A DNA stretch of 64,000 bases from Pseudomonas sp. MIACH (GCF_001269925.1 NZ_LHVO01000002.1:496001-560000); one strand, 5' to 3'; numbered from the stretch's first letter, positions 19,085 to 29,386 are shown. Translations and numbers: made by a program. The notes: generated by a model from the letters alone, not told the origin.

Positions 19085-19513
19085 ATGAACACCTATCAAC
19101 AGGTTGGTTCGCAGCAAGACACTCACAGCAAGGTGATCGGTTACCTGCTGTGGATTTTCGGGTTTACCGGGGCCCATCGCTTCTATTACGGCAAGCCCGT
19201 GACCGGCACGATCTGGTTTTTCACCCTGGGTTTGCTTGGAATCGGCTGGCTGATCGACCTCTTCCTCATCCCGGCCATGGACCGTGAAGCGGACCTGCGT
19301 TTTACCGCTGGCCCTATCGAATACAACGTGGCGTGGATTCTGTTGGCGTTTCTGGGGGTGTTCGGCGTGCACCGCATGTACCAGGGCAAATGGATCACCG
19401 GGCTGATCTACCTGCTGACCGGTGGTTTGTTCCTGGTGGGGGTGCTGTATGACTTCTGGACCTTGAATACCCAGGTTTCGATCCGCAATGCCGAGCGCAA
19501 CGGCGGCCGGTAG
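19085..19513 (+). CDS. TM2 domain membrane protein
   Basis: A 142-residue protein with two TM2-like units: residues about 16-60 (VIGYLLWIFGFTGAHRFYYGKP) and about 78-125 (ILLAFLGVFGVHRMYQGKW), each with the G-x-HRxY-x-G-K motif between hydrophobic segments. GAGGTACTCC directly precedes ATG 19085, which decides against the ATG four codons upstream. Function unknown. The 250 bases upstream hold AT-rich sequence but no motif I can name. Confidence 0.85.
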   Translation: MNTYQQVGSQQDTHSKVIGYLLWIFGFTGAHRFYYGKPVTGTIWFFTLGLLGIGWLIDLFLIPAMDREADLRFTAGPIEYNVAWILLAFLGVFGVHRMYQGKWITGLIYLLTGGLFLVGVLYDFWTLNTQVSIRNAERNGGR

Positions 19514-19525
19514 ATCATCAATAAC

Positions 19526-19628
19526 CTGTAGGAGCGAGCTTGCTCGCGAAGAACGTTAACGATAACGCAGCGCTATCAGGTAGCCCGCATTGTCTATTCG
19601 TTCTTCGCGAGCAAGCTCGCTCCTACAG
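19526..19628. repeat. REPIN (GTAGGAGCGAGC family)
   Basis: Two inverted arms CTGTAGGAGCGAGCTTGC and GCAAGCTCGCTCCTACAG bracket about 65 bases. The left arm continues GCGAAGAACGTTAACGATAACGC, a tail also seen in the other copies of this family. It sits between the TM2 gene and the convergent pyrC'. Confidence 0.88.
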
Positions 19629-19639
19629 TTTTTAGTGGC

Positions 19640-20911
19640 TCAAGCCTGGTAGCTGATGCGTCCATCCACCAAGGTGTAGCGCACCGTCGCCGGCAGGCTA
19701 TGGCCGATGAACGGGCAGTTCTCACCCTTGGATAGCCAGTGTTCCCCAGCAATTGCGGAGCTGGCCGGGTCAAACAGGACCAGGTCCGCTGCCGCACCTA
19801 CCGCCAGTTTCCCCGCCGGCAGGCGCAAGGCTTCGGCCGGGCCGCTGCTCAGGCGTGCCAGCAGCGTCGGCAAGTCGAGCAAACCGTCTTCCACCAGCGT
19901 CATCGCCAGTGGCAGTAACAGCTCCACGCTGCTGATGCCCGGCTCTGTCGCGCCAAACGGTGCCAGCTTGGCATCCCGCTCGTGGGGCTGGTGATGGCTG
20001 GAAATCGCCGAGACTACGCCCGACTTCACTGCCGCCCGCAAACCATCACGATCGGCCAGTGTGCGCAGCGGCGGTTGTACGTGGTACAGGCTGGAGAAGT
20101 CGATCAGTGCCTCATCCGTCAGGATCAGTTGATACAACGCCACATCCGCCGTCACCGGCAAGCCACGGGCCTGGGCCTGGGCGATCAGGGCCACGCCGCG
20201 GGCGCTGGTCAGCTGGCTGAAGTGCGCACGCACGCCACTTTGCTCAACCAGCAGCAGGTCGCGGGCCAGGGCCACGGTTTCGGCGGTTTCCGGGATGCCC
20301 GGCAAGCCGAGGAAGCTGGCGACGGCGCCTTCATGGGCCAGGCCACCTTCCGCCAGGTCGCGGTCCTGGGAGTGGAAGATCACTGTCAGGTCAAAGGTCG
20401 CTGCGTATTCCAGGGCGCGGCACAGGGTGCGGGTGCTGCGAAAGCTCTCCAGGCCGTTGCCGAAGGCCACGCAACCGGCGTCGCGCAGGGCGATCAGCTC
20501 GGCGAGTTGTTCGCCTTCCAGGCCTTTGCTCAGGGCGCCGATGGGAAACACTTTGCAGTTGCCGGCTTCACGGGCGCGGTCGAGGATCAGCTCGGTCACG
20601 GCCGAGGTGTCCAGCACCGGCTTGGTGTGCGGCGGGCAGCACAGGCTGGTGACGCCACCGGCCGCAGCGGCGCGGGTTTCGCTGGCGATGCTGCCTTTGC
20701 GGCTGTAACCCGGTTCGCGCAACGCGACGTTCAGGTCCACCAGGCCAGGTGCGGCCACCAGGCCTTTGGCATCGATGGTCTCACTGGGGCTGAAATTGCT
20801 GGGTGCGGCGCCGATGGCGATGATCTTGCCGGCTTCCAGATGCAGATCGGTAACGTGATCCAGGCCACTGGCCGGATCGATGACTCGGGCGCCGAGAATG
20901 CTGAGCTTCAC
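19640..20911 (-). CDS. pyrC': Dihydroorotase-like protein PyrC' (non-catalytic)
   Basis: A 423-residue amidohydrolase-fold protein. In active dihydroorotases the motif is DxHxHxREPG; here residues 60-67 read LNVALREP, so both zinc-binding histidines are replaced (Asn61, Ala63). In pseudomonads such a protein is known to be required for assembly of the large aspartate transcarbamoylase rather than for dihydroorotase activity, and I infer the same here. Its ATG overlaps the pyrB stop by four bases. A functional dihydroorotase must be encoded elsewhere. Confidence 0.92.
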   Translation of the reverse strand: MKLSILGARVIDPASGLDHVTDLHLEAGKIIAIGAAPSNFSPSETIDAKGLVAAPGLVDLNVALREPGYSRKGSIASETRAAAAGGVTSLCCPPHTKPVLDTSAVTELILDRAREAGNCKVFPIGALSKGLEGEQLAELIALRDAGCVAFGNGLESFRSTRTLCRALEYAATFDLTVIFHSQDRDLAEGGLAHEGAVASFLGLPGIPETAETVALARDLLLVEQSGVRAHFSQLTSARGVALIAQAQARGLPVTADVALYQLILTDEALIDFSSLYHVQPPLRTLADRDGLRAAVKSGVVSAISSHHQPHERDAKLAPFGATEPGISSVELLLPLAMTLVEDGLLDLPTLLARLSSGPAEALRLPAGKLAVGAAADLVLFDPASSAIAGEHWLSKGENCPFIGHSLPATVRYTLVDGRISYQA

Positions 20912-21912
20912 TGGGCCTTCTCCTGCTCGAATTGACGTTGCGCGGTTTGCCCGCTCATGGCCATGGACAACACCGCCATGCGCACGGCGATGCCATACGT
21001 GACCTGGTTGAGAATCACCGACTGGTTACCGTCGGCCACCGCCGACTCAATCTCCACGCCTCGGTTGATCGGTCCCGGGTGCATCACGATGGCATCCGGC
21101 TTGGCGCCGGCCAGGCGTGCGGTGGTCAGGCCGAACAGGCGGTAGAACTCGCCTTCGCTCGGCAGCAGGCCACCCGACATGCGTTCGCGCTGCAGGCGCA
21201 GCATGATCACTACGTCCACATCCTTGAGGCCTTCGGTCATGTCGGTGTAGACCTTCACGCCGTATTGCTCGATGCCGATGGGCAGCAGGGTTTTCGGTGC
21301 GATCACGCGGATGTCCGGGCAACCCAGGGTTTTCAGGGCCAGCATGTTCGAGCGTGCTACCCGCGAATGCAGGATGTCGCCGACGATGGCCACCGAGAGG
21401 TTTTCAAAGCTGCCCTTGTGCCGACGAATGGTGAGCATGTCGAGCATGCCCTGGGTCGGGTGGGCGTGACGGCCGTCGCCGCCGTTGATGATCGCTACCT
21501 GCGGACACACGTGCTCGGCAATGAAGTGCGCGGCACCGGAGTCGCCGTGGCGCACCACGAACATGTCGGCGGCCATCGCTTCCAGGTTGCGCAGGGTGTC
21601 GAGCAGGGTCTCGCCCTTGCTGGCCGACGAGGTGGACACGTTCAGCGTGATCACGTCGGCCGACAACCGTTGGGCCGCCAGTTCAAAGGTGGTACGGGTG
21701 CGGGTGGAGTTCTCGAAGAACACGTTGCAGATGGTCTTGCCGCGCAGCAGCGGGACTTTCTTCACCGCCCGGCCGCCAACTTCGAGGAATGAGTCGGCGG
21801 TGTCGAGGATTTCGGTGAGCAGTTCGCGGGGCAAACCGTCGAGGGACAAGAAATGTTGCAACTGGCCCTGAGCATTGAGCTGCAGCGGGCGCTTGGCATC
21901 TAGAGGCGTCAT
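20908..21912 (-). CDS. pyrB: Aspartate carbamoyltransferase catalytic subunit PyrB
   Basis: A 334-residue enzyme joining carbamoyl phosphate and aspartate in pyrimidine synthesis. The carbamoyl-phosphate motif [13 protein letters not shown] lies near residue 70, with [13 protein letters not shown] and [12 protein letters not shown] further on. The N-terminal extension of about 20 residues is typical of pseudomonad forms that assemble with PyrC'. It lies between pyrR (24 bases) and pyrC' (overlap). Confidence 0.96.
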   Translation of the reverse strand: MTPLDAKRPLQLNAQGQLQHFLSLDGLPRELLTEILDTADSFLEVGGRAVKKVPLLRGKTICNVFFENSTRTRTTFELAAQRLSADVITLNVSTSSASKGETLLDTLRNLEAMAADMFVVRHGDSGAAHFIAEHVCPQVAIINGGDGRHAHPTQGMLDMLTIRRHKGSFENLSVAIVGDILHSRVARSNMLALKTLGCPDIRVIAPKTLLPIGIEQYGVKVYTDMTEGLKDVDVVIMLRLQRERMSGGLLPSEGEFYRLFGLTTARLAGAKPDAIVMHPGPINRGVEIESAVADGNQSVILNQVTYGIAVRMAVLSMAMSGQTAQRQFEQEKAQ

Positions 21913-21936
21913 CGCGGGGACTCTTTACAAGGCGGT

Positions 21937-22443
21937 TTAAAGGGCAAGGTCTTGCAGTTCGAGTTCGAGCGGCGTGGGACCGGACAATTTTACTCGCTGG
22001 CTGGCCTCAAGGGACAGCGTGGCGCCAACCACGTCCGGGCTGATAGGCAGTTCGCCTGCCTCCAGGTCCAGCAGGCAGACCAGGGTGATGCTGGCCGGGC
22101 GCCCGTAATCGAACAATTCATTCATCGCGGCGCGGATGGTTCGGCCGCTCATCAGCACGTCGTCGATCAGCACCAGGTGCTGGCCTTCAATTTCGAACGG
22201 CAGGGCGGAAGGACGCACTTGTGGGTGCAGGCCGTTCTGGCTGAAGTCGTCGCGGTAGAAGGACACGTCCAGGGTACCCAAGGGGGAGTCGCTGCCCAGT
22301 TCGTCCAGCAACGCTTGGGCGACCCACACACCGCCGGTGCGAATCCCGATAAAGCGCGGTTCGCTGATGGCACGGTGTTCCAGGTGCGTCTTGAGGCTTA
22401 CCGCCATCTGGCGGATCAGTTCGGCGGGGTTCGGCAGGCTCAT
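21937..22443 (-). CDS. pyrR: PyrR bifunctional regulator / uracil phosphoribosyltransferase
   Basis: A 168-residue phosphoribosyltransferase-fold protein. The PRPP loop [20 protein letters not shown] is at about residue 95, and [11 protein letters not shown] near residue 38. In Gram-positive bacteria PyrR controls pyr mRNA attenuation; in pseudomonads its regulatory mode is less clear and no attenuator is evident before pyrB. The start [10 protein letters not shown] is chosen because longer in-frame starts run into the upstream REPIN. Confidence 0.92.
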   Translation of the reverse strand: MSLPNPAELIRQMAVSLKTHLEHRAISEPRFIGIRTGGVWVAQALLDELGSDSPLGTLDVSFYRDDFSQNGLHPQVRPSALPFEIEGQHLVLIDDVLMSGRTIRAAMNELFDYGRPASITLVCLLDLEAGELPISPDVVGATLSLEASQRVKLSGPTPLELELQDLAL

Positions 22444-22471
22444 GGTGGCTCCTTCAAGGCAGGCGATAGTG

Positions 22472-22571
22472 TGTAGGAGCGAGCTTGCTCGCGAAGAACT
22501 CACAGGCACCGTGTTCATCCAGGTTTCATGCGTTATCGTTGACGTTTTTCGCGAGCAAGCTCGCTCCTACA
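22472..22571. repeat. REPIN (GTAGGAGCGAGC family)
   Basis: Inverted arms TGTAGGAGCGAGCTTGC and GCAAGCTCGCTCCTACA, 100 bases overall. Here the conserved tail GCGTTATCGTTGACG is attached to the right arm. It lies between ruvX and pyrR, so it probably separates the pyr genes from the ruvX message. Confidence 0.88.
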
Positions 22572-22596
22572 AAAAGCGACAGGCAAGCCGCGTCAG

Positions 22597-23034
22597 TCAG
22601 GATTCAAATAAAGCGGTGTTTTCGTCCAGCCAGCCTTGCAACAGCAAGGCGGCGGCAATGGCGTCCACCGGGTTGTCGCGGTAGCTGCCCTTCTGTCCGC
22701 CACGGTCGCGGCGCTCGCCCTTGGCTTCAAAGGTGGTCAGGCGTTCATCGTGGGTATAGAAGGGCAGGTTGTAGCGGCCGTTAAGACGGCGGGCGAACTT
22801 CTCGGCGCGCAGGCACATGTCGCTGGGGGTGCCGTCCATGTTCAGGGGCAGGCCGACCACCACGGCGTCAGGCTTCCACTCTTTAATCAGGGCTTCGACC
22901 TGGTTCCAGTCCGGTATGCCGTTCTGGGCCTTGAGGGTGCACAGTTCGCGGGCCTGGCCGGTGATCACCTGGCCGACCGCTACGCCGATCTGTTTGGTGC
23001 CGTAGTCAAAACCGAGGATCAGACGCAAGGCCAT
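22597..23034 (-). CDS. ruvX: Putative pre-16S rRNA nuclease / Holliday junction resolvase RuvX (YqgF)
   Basis: A 145-residue RNase H-fold protein. The N-terminal GFDYGTKQIGVAVG carries the first catalytic Asp, VVGLPLNMDGTPSD follows at about residue 60, and the C-terminal DAIAAALLLQGWL closes the active site. The family is assigned to 16S rRNA 5'-end processing and possibly Holliday junctions. Its ATG shares one base with the algH stop (TGATG), so they are translationally coupled. Confidence 0.94.
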   Translation of the reverse strand: MALRLILGFDYGTKQIGVAVGQVITGQARELCTLKAQNGIPDWNQVEALIKEWKPDAVVVGLPLNMDGTPSDMCLRAEKFARRLNGRYNLPFYTHDERLTTFEAKGERRDRGGQKGSYRDNPVDAIAAALLLQGWLDENTALFES

Positions 23035-23603
23035 CAGGCGTGCCCCGCCTGGCTGGTCAGCAGGCTGAGGTTGACCCGCAGCTTGGCCGCTGCCGCTTCC
23101 AGGCGCAGCTCGCTTGCGGTGTTGAACAGGATGTCGGCATCGAACGGGCAGGTGAGCCAGGCATTGCTGGCGAGTTCGGCTTCCAGTTGCCCGGCTTCCC
23201 AGCCGGCGTATCCCAGGGTGATCACGCTTTGCTCAGGGCCCACGCCGTCGGCAATGGCGAACAACACGTCCTGGGAAGTGGACAGCGACACACCCTCCAG
23301 GTCCACGGTGGCCTGGAACTTCGGTCCGGTTGGGTGCAGCACAAAGCCGCGATCGGTCTGTACCGGCCCGCCGATGTAGATCGGCACGCCCTGGCAACGG
23401 GCCGGTGGGTCGACCTCCGGGCGCAGTTGCTCAAGGATATCGGCCAGGTTCAGTGCTTGCGGGCGGTTCACCACCAACCCCATGGCACCATTGGCGGTGT
23501 GCTCGACGATGTAGGTCAAGGTCTGCGCAAAGTTCGGGTCGGCCATATGGGGCATGGCGATCAGGAATTGGTGCTTGAGGTAGGTCGGGCTGACATTTTT
23601 CAT
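23034..23603 (-). CDS. algH: YqgE/AlgH family protein
   Basis: A 189-residue protein of the UPF0301 (YqgE/AlgH) family: LKHQFLIAMPHMADPNFAQTLTYIVEH at the start and GYAGWEAGQLEAELASNAWL at about residue 125. AlgH was linked genetically to alginate expression in P. aeruginosa, but its molecular role is unproven. The start MKNVSPTYL gives the family length; the frame extends 40 codons upstream without support. It is coupled to ruvX. Confidence 0.92.
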   Translation of the reverse strand: MKNVSPTYLKHQFLIAMPHMADPNFAQTLTYIVEHTANGAMGLVVNRPQALNLADILEQLRPEVDPPARCQGVPIYIGGPVQTDRGFVLHPTGPKFQATVDLEGVSLSTSQDVLFAIADGVGPEQSVITLGYAGWEAGQLEAELASNAWLTCPFDADILFNTASELRLEAAAAKLRVNLSLLTSQAGHA

Positions 23604-23691
23604 GTCCGCTAGTGTGGCGTTGGAGGGGCGAACTGACAAGCTGGACGTGACCCGAATACAGTGCTGTTGGCTTTTCTGTAGGAGGGCGCTT

Positions 23692-24597
23692 TCAGTTGCT
23701 GGAGAGGCGGTCGCCCTTGGCAAACTTCCAGGTCCGGATAATTTCCAGGCGGTCCACGTCGTTCAAGTCGCCGCTGAACGGGGCAAAGGGCGCAGCCAGG
23801 CGCACGATGCGTTGGGCAGCCTGGTCCAGCAGCGGCTGGCCGGATGATTCCAGCACCTGCACTTCATATAGCGTCCCGTCGCGGTTGATCGACACCAATA
23901 GACGCAAATTGCCGTAAATCTGCTGGCGCCGTGCCTCTTCCGGGTAGTTGAGGTTACCGATGCGTTCGACCTTCTTACGCCACTCGTCCTTATACCAGGC
24001 GCCCTTGTCACGCATGGTCGAGGCCGCATTCAGCCGGTAGATGCGCGGGCGCTTGGCGTACAGCTGTTGCTCATGGGCCAGTTCGGCTTCCAGGCTGGAA
24101 ATTTCGTCGGAGAGTGTCGAGCTATCGAACGTCGGTGCCGGCTTCACCGGCTCGGGCTGTGGTTCGGTCTTGGTTTTCTCGCGCTGGACCGGGGCTTTTT
24201 GCGGCTTGGGTGCGACGGTGGTCACGGTGGGCTTGGGCGTGGCCTGTTTGACTTCGGGCTTGGGCGCCGGCGGCGGTGTGACCTTATTGACCTTGTTGTC
24301 CTGGAAAGGCGCCACTTCAGTGGTCTTGGGGATGGCCTTCTTGTCCAGCGTACCGCTGCCCTGCTGGTTGTTCTGGGCGAGAAAATCCGCCTTCTCGGGC
24401 TTCTTTTCACTTTTGAACGTGGCGAGGGTGATTTCCAGGGTCTTGGTGATCTGCTTGGGCTCGACCATGGTGAAACCCACGCCGAGGATCAAGGCCAGGT
24501 GAATCAACGCGGCCAGGAACAGGGTAAATCCGAGCCGATCAGCCGGGCGCACGCCGCTGTGGGAGAGTTCGGGGGGCAGATCGGACGGGAGTGTCAT
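23692..24597 (-). CDS. tonB3: Energy transducer TonB (TonB3-like)
   Basis: A 301-residue TonB family protein. One N-terminal membrane segment (about residues 22-43), a Pro/Lys-rich periplasmic spacer (about 85-150), a short coiled-coil-like SSLEAELAHEQQLY, and a C-terminal TonB fold with YPEEARRQQIYGNLRLLVSINRDGTL. No exbB/exbD is adjacent. In P. aeruginosa the gene at this position, tonB3, is required for twitching and pilus assembly; its place beside gshB and the pilG operon supports the same assignment here, by synteny only. Confidence 0.82.
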   Translation of the reverse strand: MTLPSDLPPELSHSGVRPADRLGFTLFLAALIHLALILGVGFTMVEPKQITKTLEITLATFKSEKKPEKADFLAQNNQQGSGTLDKKAIPKTTEVAPFQDNKVNKVTPPPAPKPEVKQATPKPTVTTVAPKPQKAPVQREKTKTEPQPEPVKPAPTFDSSTLSDEISSLEAELAHEQQLYAKRPRIYRLNAASTMRDKGAWYKDEWRKKVERIGNLNYPEEARRQQIYGNLRLLVSINRDGTLYEVQVLESSGQPLLDQAAQRIVRLAAPFAPFSGDLNDVDRLEIIRTWKFAKGDRLSSN

Positions 24598-24674
24598 GAC
24601 AAAAAAACCAACATCGCGCGTTTCACAGGTCGCGCATGATAACGCAATGTTGGTGTGTGTCCGGCTGTTCTATG

Positions 24675-25628
24675 TCACTTGGCTTGCAGCTTGCGCTCGA
24701 TGGCTGCCATCAACATTTCGCCGATGTTCGTGCCAAATGCATTGTCGATCTCGCGAATACAGGTCGGGCTGGTGACATTGATTTCGGTGAGGTTTTCACC
24801 AATTACGTCAAGGCCTACAAACAGCAGACCCTTTTCCCGGAGCGTCGGGCCAACTTGACTGGCGATCCAGCGGTCCTTGTCTGACAACGGCCGCGCTTCA
24901 CCACGACCACCGGCTGCCAGGTTGCCACGGGTTTCGCCGGCTGCCGGGATACGCGCCAGGCAGTAATCCACCGGCTCGCCGTCGATCATCAGGATGCGCT
25001 TGTCGCCGTCCTTGATCGCCGGCAGGTAAGCCTGGCCCATGATCTGCTGGGTGCCCAGGGCAGTCAGGGTTTCGAGGATCACCGACAGGTTCGGGTCGCC
25101 GGCGCGGTGACGGAAGATCGAGGTGCCGCCCATGCCGTCCAGCGGCTTGAGGATCACATCACCGTGTTTGGCGGCGAATTCACGCAGTACATCGGCGCGA
25201 CGGCTGACCACGGTCGGCGGTGTGCACTGTGGGAACAGCGTGGCAAATAGCTTTTCATTGCAGTCGCGCAGGCTTTGCGGCTTGTTGACGATCAACACGC
25301 CTGCACGCTCGGCTTGCTCCAACAGGTAGGTGGAATAGACGAATTCCATGTCGAACGGCGGATCCTTGCGCATCAGGATCACGTCCAGATCGCTCAGGGG
25401 GCTGTCGATTTCGTCCTGCAGTTCGAACCACTTCTCAGGGTTGGCAAACACCTGCAGCGGACGCATGCGTGCGCGGGCCTCGCCGTCGCCCTGGTAAAGG
25501 TCGCGCTGCTCCATATAAAACAGCGTCCAGCCCCGGGCCTGGGCGGCCAGGAGCATGGCCAGCGAGCTGTCCTTTTTATAGGAAATGCTGGCGATAGGGT
25601 CCATGACAATGCCGACGCGAACGCTCAT
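24675..25628 (-). CDS. gshB: Glutathione synthetase GshB
   Basis: A 317-residue ATP-grasp ligase that joins gamma-glutamylcysteine and glycine. Motifs: MDPIASISYKKDSS at the N-terminus, the lid region LDGMGGTSIFRH, and the C-terminal EINVTSPTCIREID that carries metal and substrate ligands. Full length. It is divergent from pilG with 239 bases between starts and lies 77 bases before tonB3 on the same strand. Confidence 0.96.
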   Translation of the reverse strand: MSVRVGIVMDPIASISYKKDSSLAMLLAAQARGWTLFYMEQRDLYQGDGEARARMRPLQVFANPEKWFELQDEIDSPLSDLDVILMRKDPPFDMEFVYSTYLLEQAERAGVLIVNKPQSLRDCNEKLFATLFPQCTPPTVVSRRADVLREFAAKHGDVILKPLDGMGGTSIFRHRAGDPNLSVILETLTALGTQQIMGQAYLPAIKDGDKRILMIDGEPVDYCLARIPAAGETRGNLAAGGRGEARPLSDKDRWIASQVGPTLREKGLLFVGLDVIGENLTEINVTSPTCIREIDNAFGTNIGEMLMAAIERKLQAK

Positions 25629-25867
25629 GGGGGATTTCCTCTAGCAAATTAGGGCGCATAAAAGTGGCGTCAGAGTGGCGCTGCGGCTGTTGTGGGTCAA
25701 GGAAAAACCACTGCGCGGGTGCCTCGATAGATTGCTCCCCGAGACTGTGCTAAAAAGACTGCCACGGCGCAGCAGCCCTTGAATTCCAAGGCCTGCGGCG
25801 CTCATCCTGTGCAACATCAGGCAGTACACACCGAAAACCGATTCGCTGTGGCGATGGTAGAGCAGAT

Positions 25868-26275
25868 ATGGAACAGCATTCCAACGCCTTGAGAGTGATG
25901 GTGATCGACGATTCGAAAACGATCCGCCGCACCGCCGAGACGCTGTTGAAGAACGTGGGCTGCGATGTCATCACGGCCATCGACGGTTTCGATGCCCTGG
26001 CCCGGATTGTGGATCATCACCCGCACATTATCTTTGTCGACATCATGATGCCGCGCCTGGATGGTTATCAGACCTGCGCCCTGGTGAAGAACAACCCGGT
26101 GTTCAAGTCGATCCCGGTGATCATGCTGTCCTCCAAGGACGGCCTGTTCGACAAGGCCAAGGGGCGCATCGTGGGTGTCGATCAGTTTTTGACCAAGCCT
26201 TTCAGCAAGGAAGAGCTGCTGAGTGCGATCAAGGCCTATGTGCCAGGGTTCGCCGCAGTGGAACAAGCACACTGA
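25868..26275 (+). CDS. pilG: Response regulator PilG
   Basis: A 135-residue single-domain receiver. The acidic pair is in VMVIDDSKTIRR, the phosphoacceptor Asp in IIFVDIMMPRLDG and the conserved Lys in FLTKPFSKEE. As first gene of the Pil-Chp chemosensory operon it is the CheY-like output that promotes pilus extension in the P. aeruginosa model. The 239-base divergent region with gshB must hold its promoter; I could not fix the boxes. Confidence 0.94.
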   Translation: MEQHSNALRVMVIDDSKTIRRTAETLLKNVGCDVITAIDGFDALARIVDHHPHIIFVDIMMPRLDGYQTCALVKNNPVFKSIPVIMLSSKDGLFDKAKGRIVGVDQFLTKPFSKEELLSAIKAYVPGFAAVEQAH

Positions 26276-26321
26276 CGCCGCCTCACAAGGGCCGGCGCTG
26301 ACCAATGTAGTGGGGAAAACC

Positions 26322-26687
26322 ATGGCACGAGTTCTGATCGTCGACGATTCGCCGACCGAAATGTACAAATTGACCGGCATGCTCGAAAAGCATGGTCACG
26401 AGGTTCTCAAGGCCGCCAACGGCGGCGATGGTGTAGCGCTCGCCCGCCAGGAAAAGCCTGACGCGGTATTGATGGACATCGTGATGCCGGGCCTCAATGG
26501 GTTCCAGGCCACGCGCCAACTGACCAAAGACAAAGAAACCGAGCACATCCCGGTGATCATCATCACCACCAAAGATCAGGAAACCGACAAGGTCTGGGGG
26601 ACTCGCCAAGGTGCCAAGGACTACCTGACCAAGCCGGTGGACGAGGAAACCCTGATCGCCACCCTGAACAAGGTGCTGGCCGGCTGA
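26322..26687 (+). CDS. pilH: Response regulator PilH
   Basis: A 121-residue stand-alone CheY-like receiver: LIVDDSPTEMYK, Asp in AVLMDIVMPGLNG, Lys in YLTKPVDEE. In the P. aeruginosa model it acts with PilT-driven retraction or as a phosphate sink for PilG. It begins 46 bases after pilG, and pilI follows after 12 bases. The ATG at 26322 is the correct start; the frame is open further upstream but runs into the end of pilG. Confidence 0.94.
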   Translation: MARVLIVDDSPTEMYKLTGMLEKHGHEVLKAANGGDGVALARQEKPDAVLMDIVMPGLNGFQATRQLTKDKETEHIPVIIITTKDQETDKVWGTRQGAKDYLTKPVDEETLIATLNKVLAG

Positions 26688-26699
26688 CGGCACGCCATC

Positions 26700-27224
26700 A
26701 TGACCGAGTCGCAAACCGCCTTCGAGCTGCTGCTGGACATCGACCGCCGCTGCCGCTTGCTGGCCGCCGACCTGCCGTCCCAGGAAACCCGCCTGCAACG
26801 CTGGAGCGGGATTGGCTTTCGCCTGGGTCAGTGTTGGTATGTCGCGCCCATGGGCGAAGTCGCCGAAGTCCTGCATGAGCCGCGCTGCACTTTAATGCCC
26901 GGGGTCAAGGCCTGGGTCAAGGGTGTTGCTAACCTGCGCGGGCGTTTGCTGCCGGTGATGGACCTGGGTGGTTTCCTTGGCCTTGAGCTGTCCAAGGCGC
27001 GCAAGCAACGGCGGGTGCTGGTGGTGGAATACAACGATCTGTTTGTCGGGCTGCTGGTAGACGAGGTGGTGGGGATGCAGCATTTTGCACAAGACGCCTT
27101 GCTGGCGAACACCAGCCCCAGCGCGCCGTTTATCCAGGGTCACTTCGATGGTGAGCCGCTGTGGCAGGTCTTCAGCCCCTTCGCCCTGGCCCAGGCCCCT
27201 GGTTTCATGGATGTCGCCGCATGA
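26700..27224 (+). CDS. pilI: CheW-like adaptor PilI
   Basis: A 174-residue CheW-domain adaptor that couples the PilJ receptor to the ChpA kinase. The fold is visible in [36 protein letters not shown] and [13 protein letters not shown]. Its stop overlaps the pilJ ATG by four bases. Confidence 0.94.
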   Translation: MTESQTAFELLLDIDRRCRLLAADLPSQETRLQRWSGIGFRLGQCWYVAPMGEVAEVLHEPRCTLMPGVKAWVKGVANLRGRLLPVMDLGGFLGLELSKARKQRRVLVVEYNDLFVGLLVDEVVGMQHFAQDALLANTSPSAPFIQGHFDGEPLWQVFSPFALAQAPGFMDVAA

Positions 27225-29272
27225 CCACCGCTACCACGCCCAAACCCCAGGCCGGCTCGCGCAGCCGCTCACAGATCATCGTGCTGTTTATCGCGCTGAT
27301 CGTATTCATCATGCTGCTGTTCGCCAACTTTGCTTACCTCAACACCCAGTCCACCTACGACAAACAGTACATCGGCCACGCCGGTGAACTGCGTGTGCTG
27401 TCCCAGCGTATCGCCAAGAACGCTACCGAGGCCGCCGCCGGCAAGGCCGCTGCATTCAAGCTGTTGGGCGAAGCGCGCAACGATTTCGCCCAACGCTGGG
27501 GCTACCTGAAAAAAGGCGACCCGGAAACCGGCCTGCCCGCTGCGCCCAGTGCGGTCCGCGCTGAAATGCGCGCGGTGCAGACGGACTGGGAAGCGCTGCT
27601 GAAAAACACCGACGCGATCCTCGCCAGCGAGCAGACCGTGCTGTCCCTGCACCAAGTGGCCGCGACCCTCGCCGAAACCGTGCCGCAATTGCAGATGGAA
27701 TCGGAAAAGGTCGTCGACATCCTGCTGCAACGCGGCGCGCCGGCCAGCCAGGTAGCCTTGGCCCAGCGCCAGTCGTTGCTGGCCGAGCGTATTCTTGGCG
27801 CGGTCAACACCGTGCTGGCCGGCGACGAAACCGCCGTGCAGGCCGCCGACACCTTTGGCCGCGACGCCAATCGCTTCGGGCAGGTGCTCAATGGCATGCT
27901 CAACGGCAACCCCGGGCTGCGCATCACCCAGGTCGAAGACCACGATGCCCGTGCGCGGCTGGCGGAAATCGCCGAGCTGTTCGAGTTTGTCTCCGGCTCC
28001 GTGGATGAAATCCTCGAAACCTCGCCGCAGCTGTTCCAGGTACGCGCCTCGGCGAGCAATATTTTCAACCTGTCGCAAACCTTGCTCGATGAAGCCTCGC
28101 ACCTGGCCACCGGTTTTGAAAACCTGGCCAGCGGACGCAGCTTCGACACCATCGGCGGCTATGTGCTGGGCCTGTTGGCGCTGACCTCGATCATCCTGAT
28201 CGGCCTGGTGATGGTGCGCGAAACCAACCGCCAACTGCATGAGACCGCCGAGAAGAACGAGCGCAACCAGAACGCGATCATGCGCCTGCTGGATGAAATC
28301 GAAGACCTGGCCGACGGCGACCTCACCGTGACCGCCTCGGTGACTGAAGACTTCACCGGCACCATTGCCGACTCCATCAACTATTCCGTGGACCAACTGC
28401 GCGATCTGGTGGCCACCATCAACCTCACCGCCGGGCAAGTGGCGGGTGCCGTGCAAGAGACCCAAGCCACCGCCATGCACCTGGCCCAGGCCTCCGAACA
28501 TCAGGCCCAACAGATTGCCGAAGCCTCCACCGCGATCAACCAGATGGCCCAATCCATCGACCAGGTATCGGCCAACGCGGCCGAATCCTCGGCGGTGGCG
28601 GAGCGTTCGGTAGAAATCGCCAACAAGGGCAACGAGGTGGTGCACAACACCATCCACGGCATGGACAACATCCGCGAACAGATCCAGGACACCGCCAAGC
28701 GCATCAAGCGCCTGGGCGAGTCGTCCCAGGAGATTGGCGACATCGTCAGCCTGATCGACGACATTGCCGACCAGACCAACATCCTCGCCCTCAACGCCGC
28801 GATCCAGGCCAGCATGGCCGGGGATGCCGGACGCGGCTTTGCCGTGGTGGCCGATGAAGTGCAGCGGCTGGCCGAGCGTTCATCGGCGGCCACGCGGCAG
28901 ATTGAAACCCTGGTGCGCGCGATCCAGGCCGACACCAACGAAGCCGTTATCTCCATGGAACAGACCACCACCGAAGTGGTGCGCGGTGCGCGCTTGGCCC
29001 AGGACGCCGGAGTGGCCCTGGAGGAAATCGAAGGCGTGTCGAAAACCCTGGCCGCGCTGATCCAGAGCATCTCCAACGCGGCGCAGCAACAGACCTCGTC
29101 GGCGGGTCAGATCTCCCTGACCATGAACGTGATCCAGCAGATCACCACGCAGACGTCATCGGGCTCCACCGCCACCGCCGAAAGCATCGGCAACCTGGCG
29201 AAGATGGCGAGCCAGTTGCGCAGGTCGGTGTCGGGTTTCACCTTGCCTGCTGCTAAGCAGGCTGATGATTGA
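27221..29272 (+). CDS. pilJ: Methyl-accepting chemotaxis protein PilJ
   Basis: A 683-residue chemoreceptor of the type IV pilus system. TM1 is at about residues 22-45 ([16 protein letters not shown]) and TM2 at about 310-330 ([19 protein letters not shown]). Between them lies a PilJ-type periplasmic domain, then a HAMP-like linker ([17 protein letters not shown]) and the signalling coiled coil with hairpin tip [21 protein letters not shown]. No pilK methyltransferase gene follows, which is unusual compared with the P. aeruginosa order I know. Confidence 0.95.
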   Translation: MTTATTPKPQAGSRSRSQIIVLFIALIVFIMLLFANFAYLNTQSTYDKQYIGHAGELRVLSQRIAKNATEAAAGKAAAFKLLGEARNDFAQRWGYLKKGDPETGLPAAPSAVRAEMRAVQTDWEALLKNTDAILASEQTVLSLHQVAATLAETVPQLQMESEKVVDILLQRGAPASQVALAQRQSLLAERILGAVNTVLAGDETAVQAADTFGRDANRFGQVLNGMLNGNPGLRITQVEDHDARARLAEIAELFEFVSGSVDEILETSPQLFQVRASASNIFNLSQTLLDEASHLATGFENLASGRSFDTIGGYVLGLLALTSIILIGLVMVRETNRQLHETAEKNERNQNAIMRLLDEIEDLADGDLTVTASVTEDFTGTIADSINYSVDQLRDLVATINLTAGQVAGAVQETQATAMHLAQASEHQAQQIAEASTAINQMAQSIDQVSANAAESSAVAERSVEIANKGNEVVHNTIHGMDNIREQIQDTAKRIKRLGESSQEIGDIVSLIDDIADQTNILALNAAIQASMAGDAGRGFAVVADEVQRLAERSSAATRQIETLVRAIQADTNEAVISMEQTTTEVVRGARLAQDAGVALEEIEGVSKTLAALIQSISNAAQQQTSSAGQISLTMNVIQQITTQTSSGSTATAESIGNLAKMASQLRRSVSGFTLPAAKQADD

Positions 29273-29281
29273 AATGCGATC

Positions 29282-29332
29282 CAAATGTGGGAGGGGGCAA
29301 GTCGAATCGTCGCACCGCCCCTCCCACATTTG
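29282..29332. repeat. REP palindrome between pilJ and chpA
   Basis: CAAATGTGGGAGGGG and CCCCTCCCACATTTG are perfect inverted arms of 15 bases around a 21-base centre that contains TCGAATCGTCGCACC. It lies exactly where pilK stands in P. aeruginosa, inside what should be one operon, 55 bases before chpA. Confidence 0.85.
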
Positions 29333-29386
29333 ATCTCCATTTGTTTCAAGAACACCAGCAACCCACGAATTCTAAGCGGAGCAGTT

